Positions 9,985 through 20,658 of a stretch of DNA of 64,000 bases are shown here, in pieces. Origin of the DNA: Heterobasidion occidentale (lineage: Eukaryota; Basidiomycota; Agaricomycetes; Russulales; Bondarzewiaceae). The DNA is taken from positions 434,001 to 498,000 of the forward strand of contig JBCAQO010000004.1 of the NCBI GenBank assembly GCA_039111635.1, in the 5' to 3' direction. Position numbers and translations under genes: made by a program. The notes under the pieces were generated by a model. It was given only the letters and a program-made list of their open reading frames with translations. It had not been told where the DNA came from and ran no database searches. Numbering within the stretch: the first letter of the stretch is position 1; each line of letters starts with the position of its first letter.

Positions 9985-10990
9985 GGCACGGGATCACGTC
10001 TAGCACGCGCGCCACTTACAGTGTCGGCCAGAAATCCTTCATCAATTTTGCTACCATCAGCGGGCACTTCAATCCAGATGGAGCCCTCCTCCCGGCTAGC
10101 CAGAACACCGTCACGGCATGGGTGGCCTGGGTCGGCGGCCGAGTCCAGCCCAAGACCATCAAAGCCTACCTCACCTATCTCAGATCTCTCCATGTCAACA
10201 TGGACCTTCCTTTCTCGGCAATCGAAGTGCCAGTCGTCCAGTGCCTCATTCGAGGCATCAAGAGATATCACAGTGAGGCCGGCCGCTAACTCCCAAGCAA
10301 CCAATCACCCTCCCCATTCTTCGCAACATCCTCAGCCACATGCCAAATTCCCCTCAGCAACTCCACCTCCGCGCCGCCTGCTGCCTTGCCTACTCCGCCT
10401 TGCTCTGCTGCGGAGAATTCGCAACATGTGAAGGCACCCGCCGAGGCTTCGGCACCGAGACCGGCCTCACAGTTGGTTCCATCAGACTACTCCCCGATGC
10501 CACTAACCCGACTCACGCGATGATCTTCCTCCCTGGCTCTAAAACCGACCCCTTCCACAAAGGCACCACCATCACGGTTGCCGCTGCTCCTCCCGGCTCT
10601 GCTCCCTGCCCAGTGGTCGCGCTCAAAGCCCTCTTTGAGGCGGAACCCCGGCCGGAAACCGCCACACTATTCAAAGAGCGCCCTGGCATGCCGCTCTCTT
10701 GCGGCTTCTTCCTCAAAACGATCCGGGCCACTCTTCTCCACACGGGGTACAATCCTTCGGAATTTGCCGGCCACAGCTTCCGACGTGGCGCCGCCTCCTC
10801 CGCAGCAGTTGCCAGTTATTCGGACTACAAGATTCAACTCCTAGGCTGGTGGCACAGCGATGCCTTCAAGCTCTACCTTGAGGTAGACCAGGCCCGCCTT
10901 CTTCAATTATCCAGAACTCTTCATTTGGCTCTCCCTCAGCCGACCGCTTTCGACCCTCCGGGTCTTTGTGGCCTTCCTGTCATAGCTTGA
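9985..10990 (+). pseudogene. Tyrosine recombinase of the DIRS-like element
   Basis: The N-terminal core-binding region lies in one frame up to about 10290 (motifs INFATISGHFNPDG, TIKAYLTYLRSL). The catalytic part is open from about 10291 to 10987, including the 217-codon frame from 10340. It keeps the H-x-x-R box in GHSFRRGAAS, the following LGWWHSDAF with the expected W/H, and the nucleophile Tyr in KLYLEV. The first catalytic Arg, expected in a segment like LLRCGEF, reads Cys (LLCCGEF). The enzyme would integrate the element through a circular intermediate. A one-base shift near 10285 separates the two halves. Confidence 0.8.
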
Positions 10991-11766
10991 GGTCGACCCC
11001 GGGATCTAGTCCCGAGGCTTGCCTTGAGTTCTCAGGGGCCACAAATGTCACACATTTGTCATGCCTGTCCCAAAGAAGCTTCTCAATTCAGACGCTTCTT
11101 TCTCGTTTTAGATATTGCTCCCTTCTTGTCACTTAGTCACATTGACTCGCAAATAAGGTAGGCCTCACTCATACTCGACAACATCACGTGATCAAAGCGT
11201 GACACTTTGGCAGAGGATAGCGTTACATTCGCAAACTCCTCTGGCCACAGCATCTTTTAAAAAAATCAGCTCCCACAATGTTTGAGAGATGTATTTTTCC
11301 TTAATTATGGTCTTAGAATATCAAATAAGGGATTAATCTTTGAGGAGATAGGCAATCGATTTTACAGTACATTATGTAAATATGAATCAATACGTGAATA
11401 AGTCCTTTAGCGTTACTTACTGGGCTGCTGGCGGTGCGAGCTTGTGGTGGTGGTACGACCAAAGTTCATGCCAAAATGGACTCACTCTGCTGCGAGAAGC
11501 CTCGCAAACCTCGGGCTCCATCCATCTAAGAGAATCTGCAAGATACAGAGTGAGAGCAAGGAGAATGTGAGCAGGAATTTGATAAAATTACAGCTTGAGA
11601 GACTGAACTGTACCTAGATTTCTGTGCAGCACACACCCCTCTGCTCTGGCAAAGCAGCAAGCTCAAGAGCTGAGAATAGCACTCACCAATGCTTGAGTCA
11701 AAGTCCAGGAACCTTGGAGCATCCTAGAGCTCAACACAGAGCCCATTCCCTCACTAAAATTTCGAT
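10991..11766. other. No gene seen; DIRS 3' flank
   Basis: A GC-rich stretch after the recombinase stop turns AT-rich at about 11240. Short open frames have no recognisable content. The DIRS right terminus should lie here, but I found no repeat partner to fix it. Confidence 0.4.
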
Positions 11767-12978
11767 GATTTTTGATCCTTTCTGGCATGTTAGTATGGGC
11801 GGAGAGCTGGAGATGACAAGCAGTCTGGATGATGACTATGGAAGTGATGAAGAGGATGAGGAAGAGCTTGCCGTGGCTTTAGAGAAAGAGATGATGGAAT
11901 GAGAAGGTGTCGACCATGCAATGATCACTGCCCAGCGCGCAATGGCAGGAACAATCTGCTAGCACGACAAATCACCCACATCTCCTGGAGATAAGAACCA
12001 TGCACCACTATTGCCCACCACCGACTCGGATGGCTGCAGAAGATGCAGTCAAGGACCTGATTGCAATTGTTAAGCCACAGCAGAAGTGTGGTATTGGGCA
12101 CAATCTTTTCGAAGGCGATCAGCTCTTACGCAAGCGACTAGACATGATGTTGATGTTCCTGCGTGTTTATGGTGATGAAAAGCGAGACATTGGCTGGATG
12201 GAGGCTGCAGAGGATACTGCTCAGCACTTTGGGGAGGTTTACCAAGCAAGGCGCCTCCGTGAATGGGCGCGCACATTTCTCGAGGACTGTGATAACCTGC
12301 CGTTTAATCATTATGGAACCTGGAATGTGTCATTGCTCAAGGATGGGGATCTAGCACAGGAAATTCATGCTCACCTTTAAGGAGCTGGTCCATATGTGAG
12401 TGCACTGGACATTGTGGAATTTTTTGACAGCCCTGATATCAAAGCATGGTACAACATCAAAAAAACGGTCTCGTTGGCGACAGCTCAGTGGTGGATGCAT
12501 CTAATGGACTACTGATGGACTAAGACCCCAAGCGGGCAATATGTTGATGGACACAAGTGTGCTGATGTTGTGGAATACCGTCAGCACAAGTTTCTTCCTA
12601 TCATGGCTGGGTTTGAAGGGAGTTTGCATACCTAGAAGGATGGTGTTGAGGGGGTTCCCCCATCTCACAGTGACCCTCATTTGCTCAATCATCATACTGT
12701 GATATAGTATCATGATGAGAGCATGTTCTATGCCAATGATCGGAGGTCTGTGCGCTGGGTGCATCAAGGCAAAAAAACTGTTCCGCAGGTAAAAGGTAAA
12801 GGGCATCATTAATGGTGGCCGACTTTGTATCTGCCAATTATGGATGGTTGCAATCATCTGATGGTTCCAAATCTGCACGTGTTCTGTTCAAAGCTGGAAA
12901 GGCTCAGGATGGATATTTCTCAAATCAAGACATTATTCGGCAAGCGACAAAGGCAATGAATATACTCACCAAGTATTT
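11767..12978 (+). pseudogene. Decayed DDE-transposase-like gene
   Basis: Fragments in shifting frames read a protein seen widely in agaricomycete genomes and annotated there as DDE-superfamily endonuclease. An acidic N-terminal part ends EEDEEELAVALEKEMME (11902). A helical part is open at 12000-12380. The catalytic region follows in broken frames with GQYVDGHK, YHDESMFYANDRR and WVHQGKKTVPQ, then MVADFVSANYGWL from 12812. Stops replace sense codons near 12379, 12514, 12634 and 12704. The gene stops abruptly at 12978, where the Gypsy-A LTR begins. The DDE assignment comes from family resemblance only, with low certainty about superfamily. Confidence 0.55.
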
Positions 12979-13812
12979 TGTTAGGTCGGAGACCTATCAC
13001 GTGCACCGATGCACGAAGGGGTCCCTAGGCTAAACCTCCACGGGTTCGAAGAGTTGTAGACTCCAATGGATAAAGACGATGGATCGTCTCTGGGCCCTTG
13101 CAAGGAATACGGGGTTGCTTTCTGCTTTGTCCTCAAAGAGATGAAGAAGATGATCTTCGAGGTCTTCTCTATGGTGAGAAGGAACGGGATGATCTTCTCC
13201 TGTCCAACAGATGACACGTGGAGGTGTCCAACTGAGAACGCGGAAGGCTGCTAGGCCATGGTAGTAGCGGATGAGTAGAGGAAGGGATGGGAAAGGAGAC
13301 GGGTCCAGTGCGTTGTCAGACCGTGTAAGGAGTTTCTCAGATCTGGCAGAGATCACAAAGTGTGGGCTAGGAAGGTAGCCAGACACCGGGCGCAATGCAG
13401 AGATCGAGTATATTACAGGTGAATGAGCTGAGCTTCTTAGAAGCTCATCTTGCCTATTTATACAAAGAAGTATCTAGGGCCAGATCGCGATCAGGTCTGT
13501 GCACTTCTCAGGTACCGAAGTAAACAATCGAGATCTGTAAGCTAAAATGTGTCATCGACCTGCCATGTAACTAAATATGGTAATCGGATCACTAATGTCT
13601 GTCCACATCTTTGATCGATCAGGAACCAGGAACAGGGGTCAGGAACCAATGTCTGTCCACATCAAGAATTAGGAACCAGAAGTCAGCGTTCATGCGTCAG
13701 CATGTAAATGGTAATGAGTCATGGAAAACGGTCCGAGTCTGAATACCGTCCAAAGCACTTGACCAGCCCATCCATTCACGTGCGAAGCACGTGTTAGGAC
13801 GCGGTCCTAACA
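12979..13812 (-). repeat. 3' LTR of Gypsy-A copy 1 (834 bp)
   Basis: On the minus strand it runs from TGTTAGGACC at 13812 to CCTAACA at 12979. It is collinear in reverse with the LTRs at 15056-15899 and 19813-20646, and the polypurine tract lies directly before it. A clear TATA box (TATAAATAGG) lies at 13462-13453, about 31 nt before the likely transcript start (AGCTCATTCA, 13429-13420). The putative host duplication on its left is TATTT (12974-12978); the partner is not in the window. Confidence 0.9.
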
Positions 13813-13823
13813 CTACCCCCTCT
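13813..13823 (-). other. Polypurine tract of Gypsy-A copy 1
   Basis: On the minus strand AGAGGGGGTAG directly precedes the LTR start TGTTAGG. A purine run at this place primes plus-strand DNA synthesis. The stop codon of ORF3 (13826-13824) abuts it. Confidence 0.8.
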
Positions 13824-16343
13824 CTATACAAGTCTTCGGTGTTTGGCGGGCGCACCGATGATAGGGGGGGGTTTCCTTGTGTGGGCCTCGTCGAAGGTAG
13901 GGATGTTGCGAGTGGGGTACCCGGTCCAGTTAGCAGTGTTGATCAGGTGGTCCAACGCCTGCTTGTGGTACCCGTATTCTTCAGCCGTCCGATCCATCTG
14001 CAGACGAAGTCTACGGGACTGCATGCGATGCCGGTCATAGTCTTGAAGAAAGCTGCGCACCGTAACGTCCGTTCTCTGTCTAATGCTCGTGATTGGACAT
14101 CCCACAACGACATGGCCGGTGCATCCACATTCCCAGCAGGAGCGGGTCTCGGGCTCGGAGGGTGAAGGAGGCGGGAGAGTAGGCGGGGTAGGCCAGATGT
14201 TTTCGGAGTCCATTGCGTCTGCGGGCCATCCTTCTTCAGTTGCAACAGGAAGGTCTGGCGACTGGGGGGAGATTTCGTCGACAACGATAGGGTGGGTGAG
14301 GTCGTCGCCGAGTAGGGGGGGGATGGGAACACAGTAGGGGGTGACGGGGGTGGTACCGGTAACGGCTGAAGTACTTGGCGATCCCGGACGACTTGTTCGG
14401 GGTCGTAAGGGGGACTGGTAGGCCGTGTGAACTCAGCAGTCTCCTCGTTGGTGGGCCGAAAAGGCTCGGCCGCCGGGAGGTCGGGTTCCGGGACTGCAGG
14501 GGGATCGACGACCATGGGTTCTTCAACGTCGATCAGGTGAAAACCTTGTTCCTGTATGTCCGGCTTTGTCATAACCCAGGGCCTGACATTATCTTCCGGG
14601 ACACTTCCGCCTGGCCAGTAGCTTGCGACAGGGTGAAACCCGTGACTGTTAAGGGGGAAGGAGTGGTTCAGCAACAGTCCTTTAGGGACGTACTCCTCGA
14701 TCTCCAGATGTGCCCCATTAAGCCCTATGAAACGGAACCAACAGATCGTGTTTTCCTTGTAGCGGATCCGAGCGAGCGTGTCGAGCCAAGCCTGTACGGT
14801 GTGCGTCTGGAGGAGGACAGAGCTGCTGCTAAAGATCCCGCCTAGTCGGAAGTTGATCATGTTGTTGCGGATGGCGGGGAGGTTGATTAACCCTTTCATA
14901 CGATAGGAGGTGGCTGTGATGTTGGCAAGGAGGATGGCCTGGGTCTGGTTGAGTGGTCCAGAGAATACTTAATAGCACTGCGCCCAGACTGCTTGCTGTA
15001 AATAAAAAAGAAATGCACGGGGTTTTTTTAAGCCCGGTTGGTTCAAGATGATGGGTGTTAGGACTGCGTCCTAACACGTGCTTCGCACGTGAGTGGATGG
15101 GCTGGTCAAGTGCTTCGGACATGTTATAGACTCGGACTGATTCCCATGACTCCTTATGATTTACATGCTCTGCATGAACGGTTACTTACAGTTCCTACTT
15201 CTTGATGCGGACAGACTTTGGTTCCTGGTTCCTAGTTCCTGGTTCCTGATCGAGTACAATGTGCCTCGGTATTTCACATGGATGTGGACAGACATTAGTG
15301 CCCCAGTACTATAGTTAGATCGATGACGCATCTTCGCTTACAGATCTCGATTGTTGACTTTGGTACCTAAGAAGCGCACAGACCAGATCGCGATCCTGCC
15401 CTAGATACTTCTTTGTATATTTAGCCGAGATGAGCTTCTAAGAAGCTCAGCTCGTTCACCTGTAATACACTCGATCTCTGCACTGCACCCGGTGTCTGGC
15501 TACCTTCCTAGCCCACACTTCGTGATCTCTGTCAGATCTGAGAAACTCTTTACATGGTCTGACAAAGCACTGGACTCGTCTCCCTTCCCTCCCCTCCCTC
15601 TACTCATCCGCTTCTATACCAGGCTAGCTGCCTTCCGCGTTCTTAGTTGGACACCCCCTTGTGTCATCTGTTGGACAGGAGAAGATCATCCGGTTCCTCC
15701 TCATCATCGAGAAGACCTCGAAGATCACCTTCTCAATCTCTTTGAGAACAAAGCCGACAGCGACCCCGAGTTCCTTGAAAGAGCCCAAAGACGATCCATC
15801 GTCTTCATCCATTGGAATCTACAACTATACAAACCGGTGGAGGTTTAGCCTAGGGACCCCTTCGTGCATCGGTGCACGTGATAGGTCTACGACCTAACAA
15901 TGGGGGCCTCGTCCTCAGCAAGCATGAGGTGGTAGATACTGTTGCTCGTGTCCAGGTCTTGGTAGAGGCGGAGGTCATGAAGGGGGTTGGGTAGAGCGCG
16001 AATGCGGAGGCACGGGTTTTCATTGTGAACTGCGAAAGCCAGTGGAGGGATGGCAATGTGGGGGTTTGGCATATTAGCCGGGAAGCGGGGAATGACAAAT
16101 TATGTGAGGGGGTCGGCGACGTGGACACCTTCCGAGGGGATGTCGTCTTTGCTATCGTAGTCCAAGTCCATGTCATCAACGAGCGTGGGGGTGGTAGTGG
16201 GAGGGGAGATGGTGCGGAGGATGAAGGGGTTGGGGAAGAGTGTTGGAAGTGTGAGGGGAGGTGGTAGCAGAAGTCATTCTGATATTGCTGAGAATGTAGC
16301 GAGGGGAGTGAGCTAAGAGGAGGTGTGCAGGAGCGAGGGACAT
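13824..16343 (-). CDS. ORF3 of Gypsy-A copy 1: unknown protein with CCHC knuckle, disrupted by a solo LTR
   Basis: The ATG is at 16343, about 45 nt after a TATA box. The frame is closed and shifted at several points, but continuity is clear. It passes AIPPLAFAVHNENP near 16030, reaches the solo LTR at 15899, resumes at 15050 in the same frame when the LTR and one ATGGG are removed, and continues through MKGLINLPAIRNNM and IRYKENTICWFRFIGLNG to a Pro-rich segment. It ends with a zinc knuckle CWECGCTGHVVVGC and a basic helical tail, stop at 13824. Intact length would be about 550 codons. No family is recognised. It occupies the place of an envelope gene but shows no signal peptide or membrane anchor. 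Confidence 0.65.
15056..15899 (+). mobile_element. Solo LTR of the Gypsy-A family (844 bp) with 5-bp duplication
   Basis: TGTTAGGACTGCG at 15056 to GACCTAACA at 15899, flanked by ATGGG at 15051-15055 and 15900-15904. It is collinear with the LTR at 19813-20646, and in reverse with the one at 12979-13812. A TATA-like TATATTTAG precedes the conserved AGCTCGTTCA. The clean 5-bp target duplication shows that a full element inserted here and then recombined down to one LTR. Confidence 0.93.
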
Positions 16344-16395
16344 TCAATTGTAGCTGGGATGCTGAAGAACGTCCCGGCCTGATGCAGGGTGTCTT

Positions 16396-16560
16396 TTATA
16401 CAGTGGAGGAGATGCTAATAGTGGCAGTGGCGTGAAGGGATCCAAGGACAAGGACGATGGCAATGGAGACAGCGGTGAGAGCAAGAGTCGCGACGATGGT
16501 ATAAATGGCTACTGTGGATAGAGTGGGGTCAAAAGGGGTCATAGTTGTTTGCCTGGCCAT
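16396..16560 (-). CDS. Small membrane-spanning ORF of Gypsy-A copy 1
   Basis: A 54-codon frame from ATG 16560 to a TAA at 16396 that overlaps the TATA box of ORF3. It overlaps the pol stop region. Residues about 13-42 form one hydrophobic segment (AIYTIVATLALTAVSIAIVL). The counterpart in copy 2 differs by only a few mostly conservative residues (V/I, A/V, A/T). Function unknown. Confidence 0.45.
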   Translation of the reverse strand: MARQTTMTPFDPTLSTVAIYTIVATLALTAVSIAIVLVLGSLHATATISISSTV

Positions 16561-19500
16561 GCCAATCCTCGGTTGGTCTGCTTTTGTAGCTCCTGGTATG
16601 CTTGAGTCCTCCAATTAGAGTTGTCCGATCGTTTCTGCTGTAGCTTTGATCGAGACGAGTCTATATTGGGCTTCTTTGGTTGTGCTTCTCGATCGTTGAT
16701 CGCCGGTGGTGGCACTTTTGATCGAGGAACCAGGGGCGGCTTCTTTAGCTGCGTCATTCGTTTGTTGATCTCTTTCATGATCTGGGGGATAGCCAATCCT
16801 GTAGCGAGGAGCTTCTTTCCGATCAGATGCTTCTTGAGCTTCTTTTTAATTTGATCTTCTTCGGCTACTCTGTTGAGTTCTAATTCGATCACCAGGGCCA
16901 GAATAGAAGCTTCCATTCCTTTGACTGCCCGAGGGTGCCGGCGGTAGAAGTCGTTTATGGCTTCTTGTGCGTTAGTGACATTTGCAGCGGCTTCCCAAGA
17001 GTTGTCTGATTCCGGGTAGCCCTTCCATTTGAGTCGTACTGCAGGATCTTCCATTGCCCGAAGCATCGGGCTCCGACGATGGCTTCGACTTCGAATTCTT
17101 CTTGCCCTTCAATCAGGTCCGGAGCCGGTATAGGGTAGTTAGGGCCGTAGACACTGTTCTCCTTGTAGGGCGTGAGTTGACTAGCATGGAAGACATTGTG
17201 AATGCGCTTCCAGCTGTTGGGCAGTTTCAGCCTGAAGTTGACATTTCCTATGGTGTCAGTGATTTCAAATGGCCCAAAATGTTTGGGTCTCAGTTTCTCT
17301 GATGGGTGATCGGTGTGGATGTTCTTCCCATCAAGCCATACTTGGTCTCCTTTCTTGAAAGGCGGCAAGTCCGTTCCAAAACGGTCATGTTGTATCCTCA
17401 TGGCTTTGGCTGCAATTTCGAGGCTGGCTTGTGCTTCCTTCCTAGCACGCTGCAGAGCTTCGAGGCGAGCGTCGGCGGTGGGGACATTCGTGTTTCCTAT
17501 GATGGCTGGGTAAGCCCATGGTTGATATCCATGGAGAAGTTCAAATGGTGACTTCTGTGTGGCTGAATGCTGATGGGTGTTGTGGGCATATTCTGCGTAG
17601 GGGATTAATCCGGCCCAATCGTCTTGTGAAGAGCTGCAAAATGCTCTTAGGTATTGTTCTAGTTCCTGATTCATTCGTTCAGTGGCGCCGTCTGTCTGTG
17701 GGTGATAAGCTGTGCTTAAAGTGGATTTCATTCCTAATTCTTTGAGTAGGGCTTGTGCTACTTTTGAAGCGAATTGAGTTCCTCTATCCGATATAATTTT
17801 ATCTGGTAGTCCATAGCGTCTCCAGGTGTTTTCTAGTAAGATCTTGGCAGTTCCGTCAGAGTCGATGGATTTCAGGCATGGGGTTATTACTGCAGTTTTG
17901 TCGATCGGTTACTACATGTAGCGAGTCGTATCCGTTTGATTCCGGCAGATCTGTAATAAAATCCATGGTTATTGTTCCGAAGGGTCGATCAGGAATTTCT
18001 GTTGGTTGTAGGGGCACCATGGTGGGATGTGTGTCGTTCTTGGTGGATTGACAGATGGCGCATCCTTCCACATATTGGTGAACTGTGTTTGATATTCCTG
18101 GCCAGGTGAATTCTTGTCCAACTAAGGCTAGAGTTCCTCTTTGTCCTGGGTGTCCTGCTGCTAGATTATCGTGATTTAGCTTGATGATATCTTGACGGAG
18201 TTGTTCGTTTCAGGGAACATATATTTTTCTTCTATGAAGGACCAATCCTTCTTCTTCGTTCCATTCTTGTAAACCTTTCTTCATGTTTTGAGGTCCTAAG
18301 GTTTTGATTTTGGCTAAGGTTTCTAGTAGCCATTCGTCTTTCCTATTTTCTTCAATGATTCATTTCCGGAGGTCGTCGTCTATAATAGTAACGCCTCCTC
18401 GTCCAGTTGCCCTAATGTGAAGTATTTGATGAGGGTCCCAACTGTTGTCTGTATTAATGGCATTGATTTCTGCGAAGGGTCTTTGGTTCTTTTCTGTGTT
18501 ATTGAAAAGTTTGGGTTCCAAGAGTGTTTCGCCTGAATTGTCAAATTCCACCCCCTTTTTATGGTCTGGACGCTGTGACAGACCATCAGATTTATTGGTG
18601 ACTCCTGCCTTGTGCGTCAATTTGTAGTCGAAACGCGAGAGGTAGAGTGACCATCGTGCTTGCCAACGGTTCAATTTCTGGCTTGATCGGAACCATTCGA
18701 GGTTCTTGTGGTCTGTCCAGACATCTACCGGGTGGTCGGCGCCCTCCAAATAGTGTCGCCAAGCTTCAAAAGCTCGAACGACCGCCAGCAACTCTTTATC
18801 ATAGATCGGGTAGTTGCGTTCTGTAGGTGAGAGCAACTTGGAAATATAAGCACATGGGTGCCATTTTCCATCTTTGGCAACTTGTGATAACACTGCTCCA
18901 GTAGCGAAATTGGAAGCATCGCATTCAATGCGAAAAGGGTTCCTTGTATCTGGCATAACGAGCACTAGAGATTCTGTAAATATTCGTTTTAGCGTTTGAA
19001 ACGCTTCTTCGCATGCTGGTGTCCAATCCCAGGTGCGTTCCTTCTGTGTCAACTCAAATAGCGGTCGTGCTATTTTTGAGTAGTCCTTGATAAACCTGCG
19101 ATAAAAGTTGCAAAAACCTAAAAATGATTGCACTTCTTTGACTTTTCCCGGAGTTGGCCAGTCCATAATGCCGGCCACTTTAATCGGGTCCATTTCCAGA
19201 TGTCCGTGTGATATAACATATCCAAGGTAGTCGATTTTCTTTTTGTGGAAGTGGCATTTCGAGGGTTGTAGGTACAGATCGTTGTCCTGTAAGATCTGTA
19301 AAACTTTTCGAACTGTCTTGATGTGGTTGTCCATTGTTTTAGAGAATACTAGGATGTCATCCATATAGATTGCTACCAATCCGGCGTAGATGAGGTCTTT
19401 GAAGAGTGCGTTCATCATGGTTTGGAATGTTGCCGGCAAGTTGGTTAATCCAAAGAACATAACCAGGGGTTCGTACATTCCTAGATTGGTGACGAACGCG

Positions 19501-19812
19501 GCTAGTTTCTTGCTTCCTTCTTTCATGCGTATGTTGTTATATCCTGTATCGACATCCATTAGTGAAAAGTATACGGCTTCGGCCAGAAGGTCCAGTAATT
19601 CTTGAATAATCAGCAAAGGGTACTTGTTCTTGATCATTATTTCATTGAGTTTGCGATAATCCATTACTGGTCATAGTTTTCCATTCTTTTTCTTGATGAA
19701 GAAGAATGGAGATGCCATGTGTGATTTGGATTCTCTAATGAATCCTTTCTGGAGGTTTTCGTCTATGAATTTCTTGAGTTCCACTTGCTCTCCAGGGCTA
19801 AGACTGTATAGC
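16539..19812 (-). pseudogene. Pol of Gypsy-A copy 1: RT, RNase H, integrase, chromodomain
   Basis: Domains in order on the minus strand are: RT (19812-18900, with MDYRKLNEI and YMDDILVFS), RNase H (IECDASNFATGAVL, near 18915), integrase zinc finger (CAICQ, near 18060) and DDE core (TMDFITDLPES; HPQTDGATERMNQE near 17690), and chromodomain (near 17110-16950). Breaks seen against copy 2 are a TGA for CGA at about 19668, TGA for CGA at about 18360, TGA for CGA at about 18211, a 5-bp deletion near 17903 and a one-base loss near 17040. Integrase chromodomains direct insertion to marked chromatin in this clade. Confidence 0.85.
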
Positions 19813-20646
19813 TGTTAGGACCGTGTCCTAACACGTGCTTCGCACGTGAAAGGATGGGCTGGTCAAGTGCTTCGGACTTGCTGAAGACTTGGACCGTTTT
19901 CCATGACTCCTTACCATTTACATGCTGATGCATGAACGCTGACTTCTGGTTCCTGATTCTTGATGTGGACAGACATTGGTTCCTGACCCCCGTTCCTGGT
20001 TCTTGATCGATCTAAGATGTGGATGGACATTAGTGATTCGGATTACTATATTTGGTTACATGGCAGGTCGATGAGGCATTCTAGCTTACGGATCTCGATC
20101 GTTGACTTCGGTACCTGAGAAGCGCACGGACCAGATCTTGATCCTGCCCTAGACACTTCTGTACGTAAATAGCCGAGATGAGCTTCTAAGAAGCTCAGCT
20201 CGTTCACCTGTAATACACTCGATCTCTGCACTGCACCCGGCGTCTGGCTACCTTCCTAGCCCACGCTTCGTTTGATCTCTGTCAGATCTGAGAAACTCTT
20301 TGCACGGTCTGACGAAGCACTGGACTCGTCTCCCTTCCCTCCCCTCCCTCTTACTCTTCCGCTTCTATACCGGGCTAGCTGCCTACCGTGTTCTCAGTTG
20401 GACACCCCCTCGTGTCATCTGTTGGACAGGAGAAGATCATCCGGTTCCTCCTCATCATCGAGAAGACCTCGAAGATCACCTTCTCAATCTCTTCGAGAAC
20501 AAAGCCGACAGCGACCCCGAGTTCCTCGAAAGAGCCCAAAGACGATCCATCGTCTTCATCCATTGGAGTCTACGACTATACGAACCAGGAGGTTTAGCCT
20601 AGGGACCCTTCGTGCATCGGTGCACGTGATAGGTCTCCGACTAACA
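19813..20646 (+). repeat. 5' LTR of Gypsy-A copy 2 (834 bp)
   Basis: TGTTAGGACC at 19813 to GACTAACA at 20646. It includes a TATA-like stretch (GTACGTAAATAG, 20161-20172), a perfect 17-bp palindrome GAGCTTCTAAGAAGCTC (20180-20196), and the likely transcript start AGCTCGTTCA at 20197. The other two family LTRs keep the same order, with better TATA boxes. Confidence 0.92.
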
Positions 20647-20658
20647 CTTGAACGAGCT
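20647..20658 (+). other. Putative self-priming primer-binding site
   Basis: Directly after the LTR end the sequence CTTGAACGAGCT contains TGAACGAGCT (20649-20658), the exact reverse complement of AGCTCGTTCA at 20197-20206 in the LTR, about 31 nt after the TATA-like box. This is the arrangement of Tf1-type elements, where the mRNA 5' end folds back as primer in place of a tRNA. No TGG-type tRNA primer site is seen here. Confidence 0.6.

Larger units (their letters stand above)
5868..10990 (+). mobile_element. DIRS-like (tyrosine recombinase) retrotransposon, interrupted by a solo LTR
   Basis: The plus strand carries, in order, a gag-like ORF with a C-terminal Cys/His cluster, a reverse transcriptase, an RNase H and a tyrosine recombinase. 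That combination, with no protease or DDE integrase, defines the DIRS order. The coordinates are those of the coding part: the terminal repeats were not found. The copy is dead. Pol is split by a 1227-bp LTR, has an in-frame TGA at 7551, frame breaks near 9960 and 10290, and altered catalytic residues in both RT and recombinase. Confidence 0.85.
12979..19812 (-). mobile_element. Gypsy-A copy 1, chromodomain Ty3/gypsy element, 5' part missing
   Basis: On the minus strand the copy reads RT, RNase H, integrase and chromodomain (19812-16539), a small membrane ORF, a third gene, a polypurine tract and the 3' LTR (13812-12979). It lies in the DDE-like relic. Its 5' LTR, gag and protease are absent because Gypsy-A copy 2 is inserted at 19812/19813 in the RT gene, and the far side of the insertion is not in the window. 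It is also interrupted by a solo LTR of its own family at 15056-15899. Confidence 0.88.

Noticed and set aside
13791..14337. Plus-strand ORFs opposite ORF3
   Set aside because: The minus strand carries the zinc knuckle and reaches the polypurine tract. The plus-strand frames have no domain and cross the LTR border.
16396..16560. Envelope gene in Gypsy-A
   Set aside because: The membrane ORF is only 54 codons and lacks a signal peptide, a cleavage site or a fusion-type region. ORF3 has no membrane anchor. Calling either one env is not supported.
12979..20646. The three 834-844 bp repeats as MITEs
   Set aside because: They end TG...CA, one has a 5-bp duplication, one follows a polypurine tract and one precedes a primer site and gag-pol, so they are LTRs.
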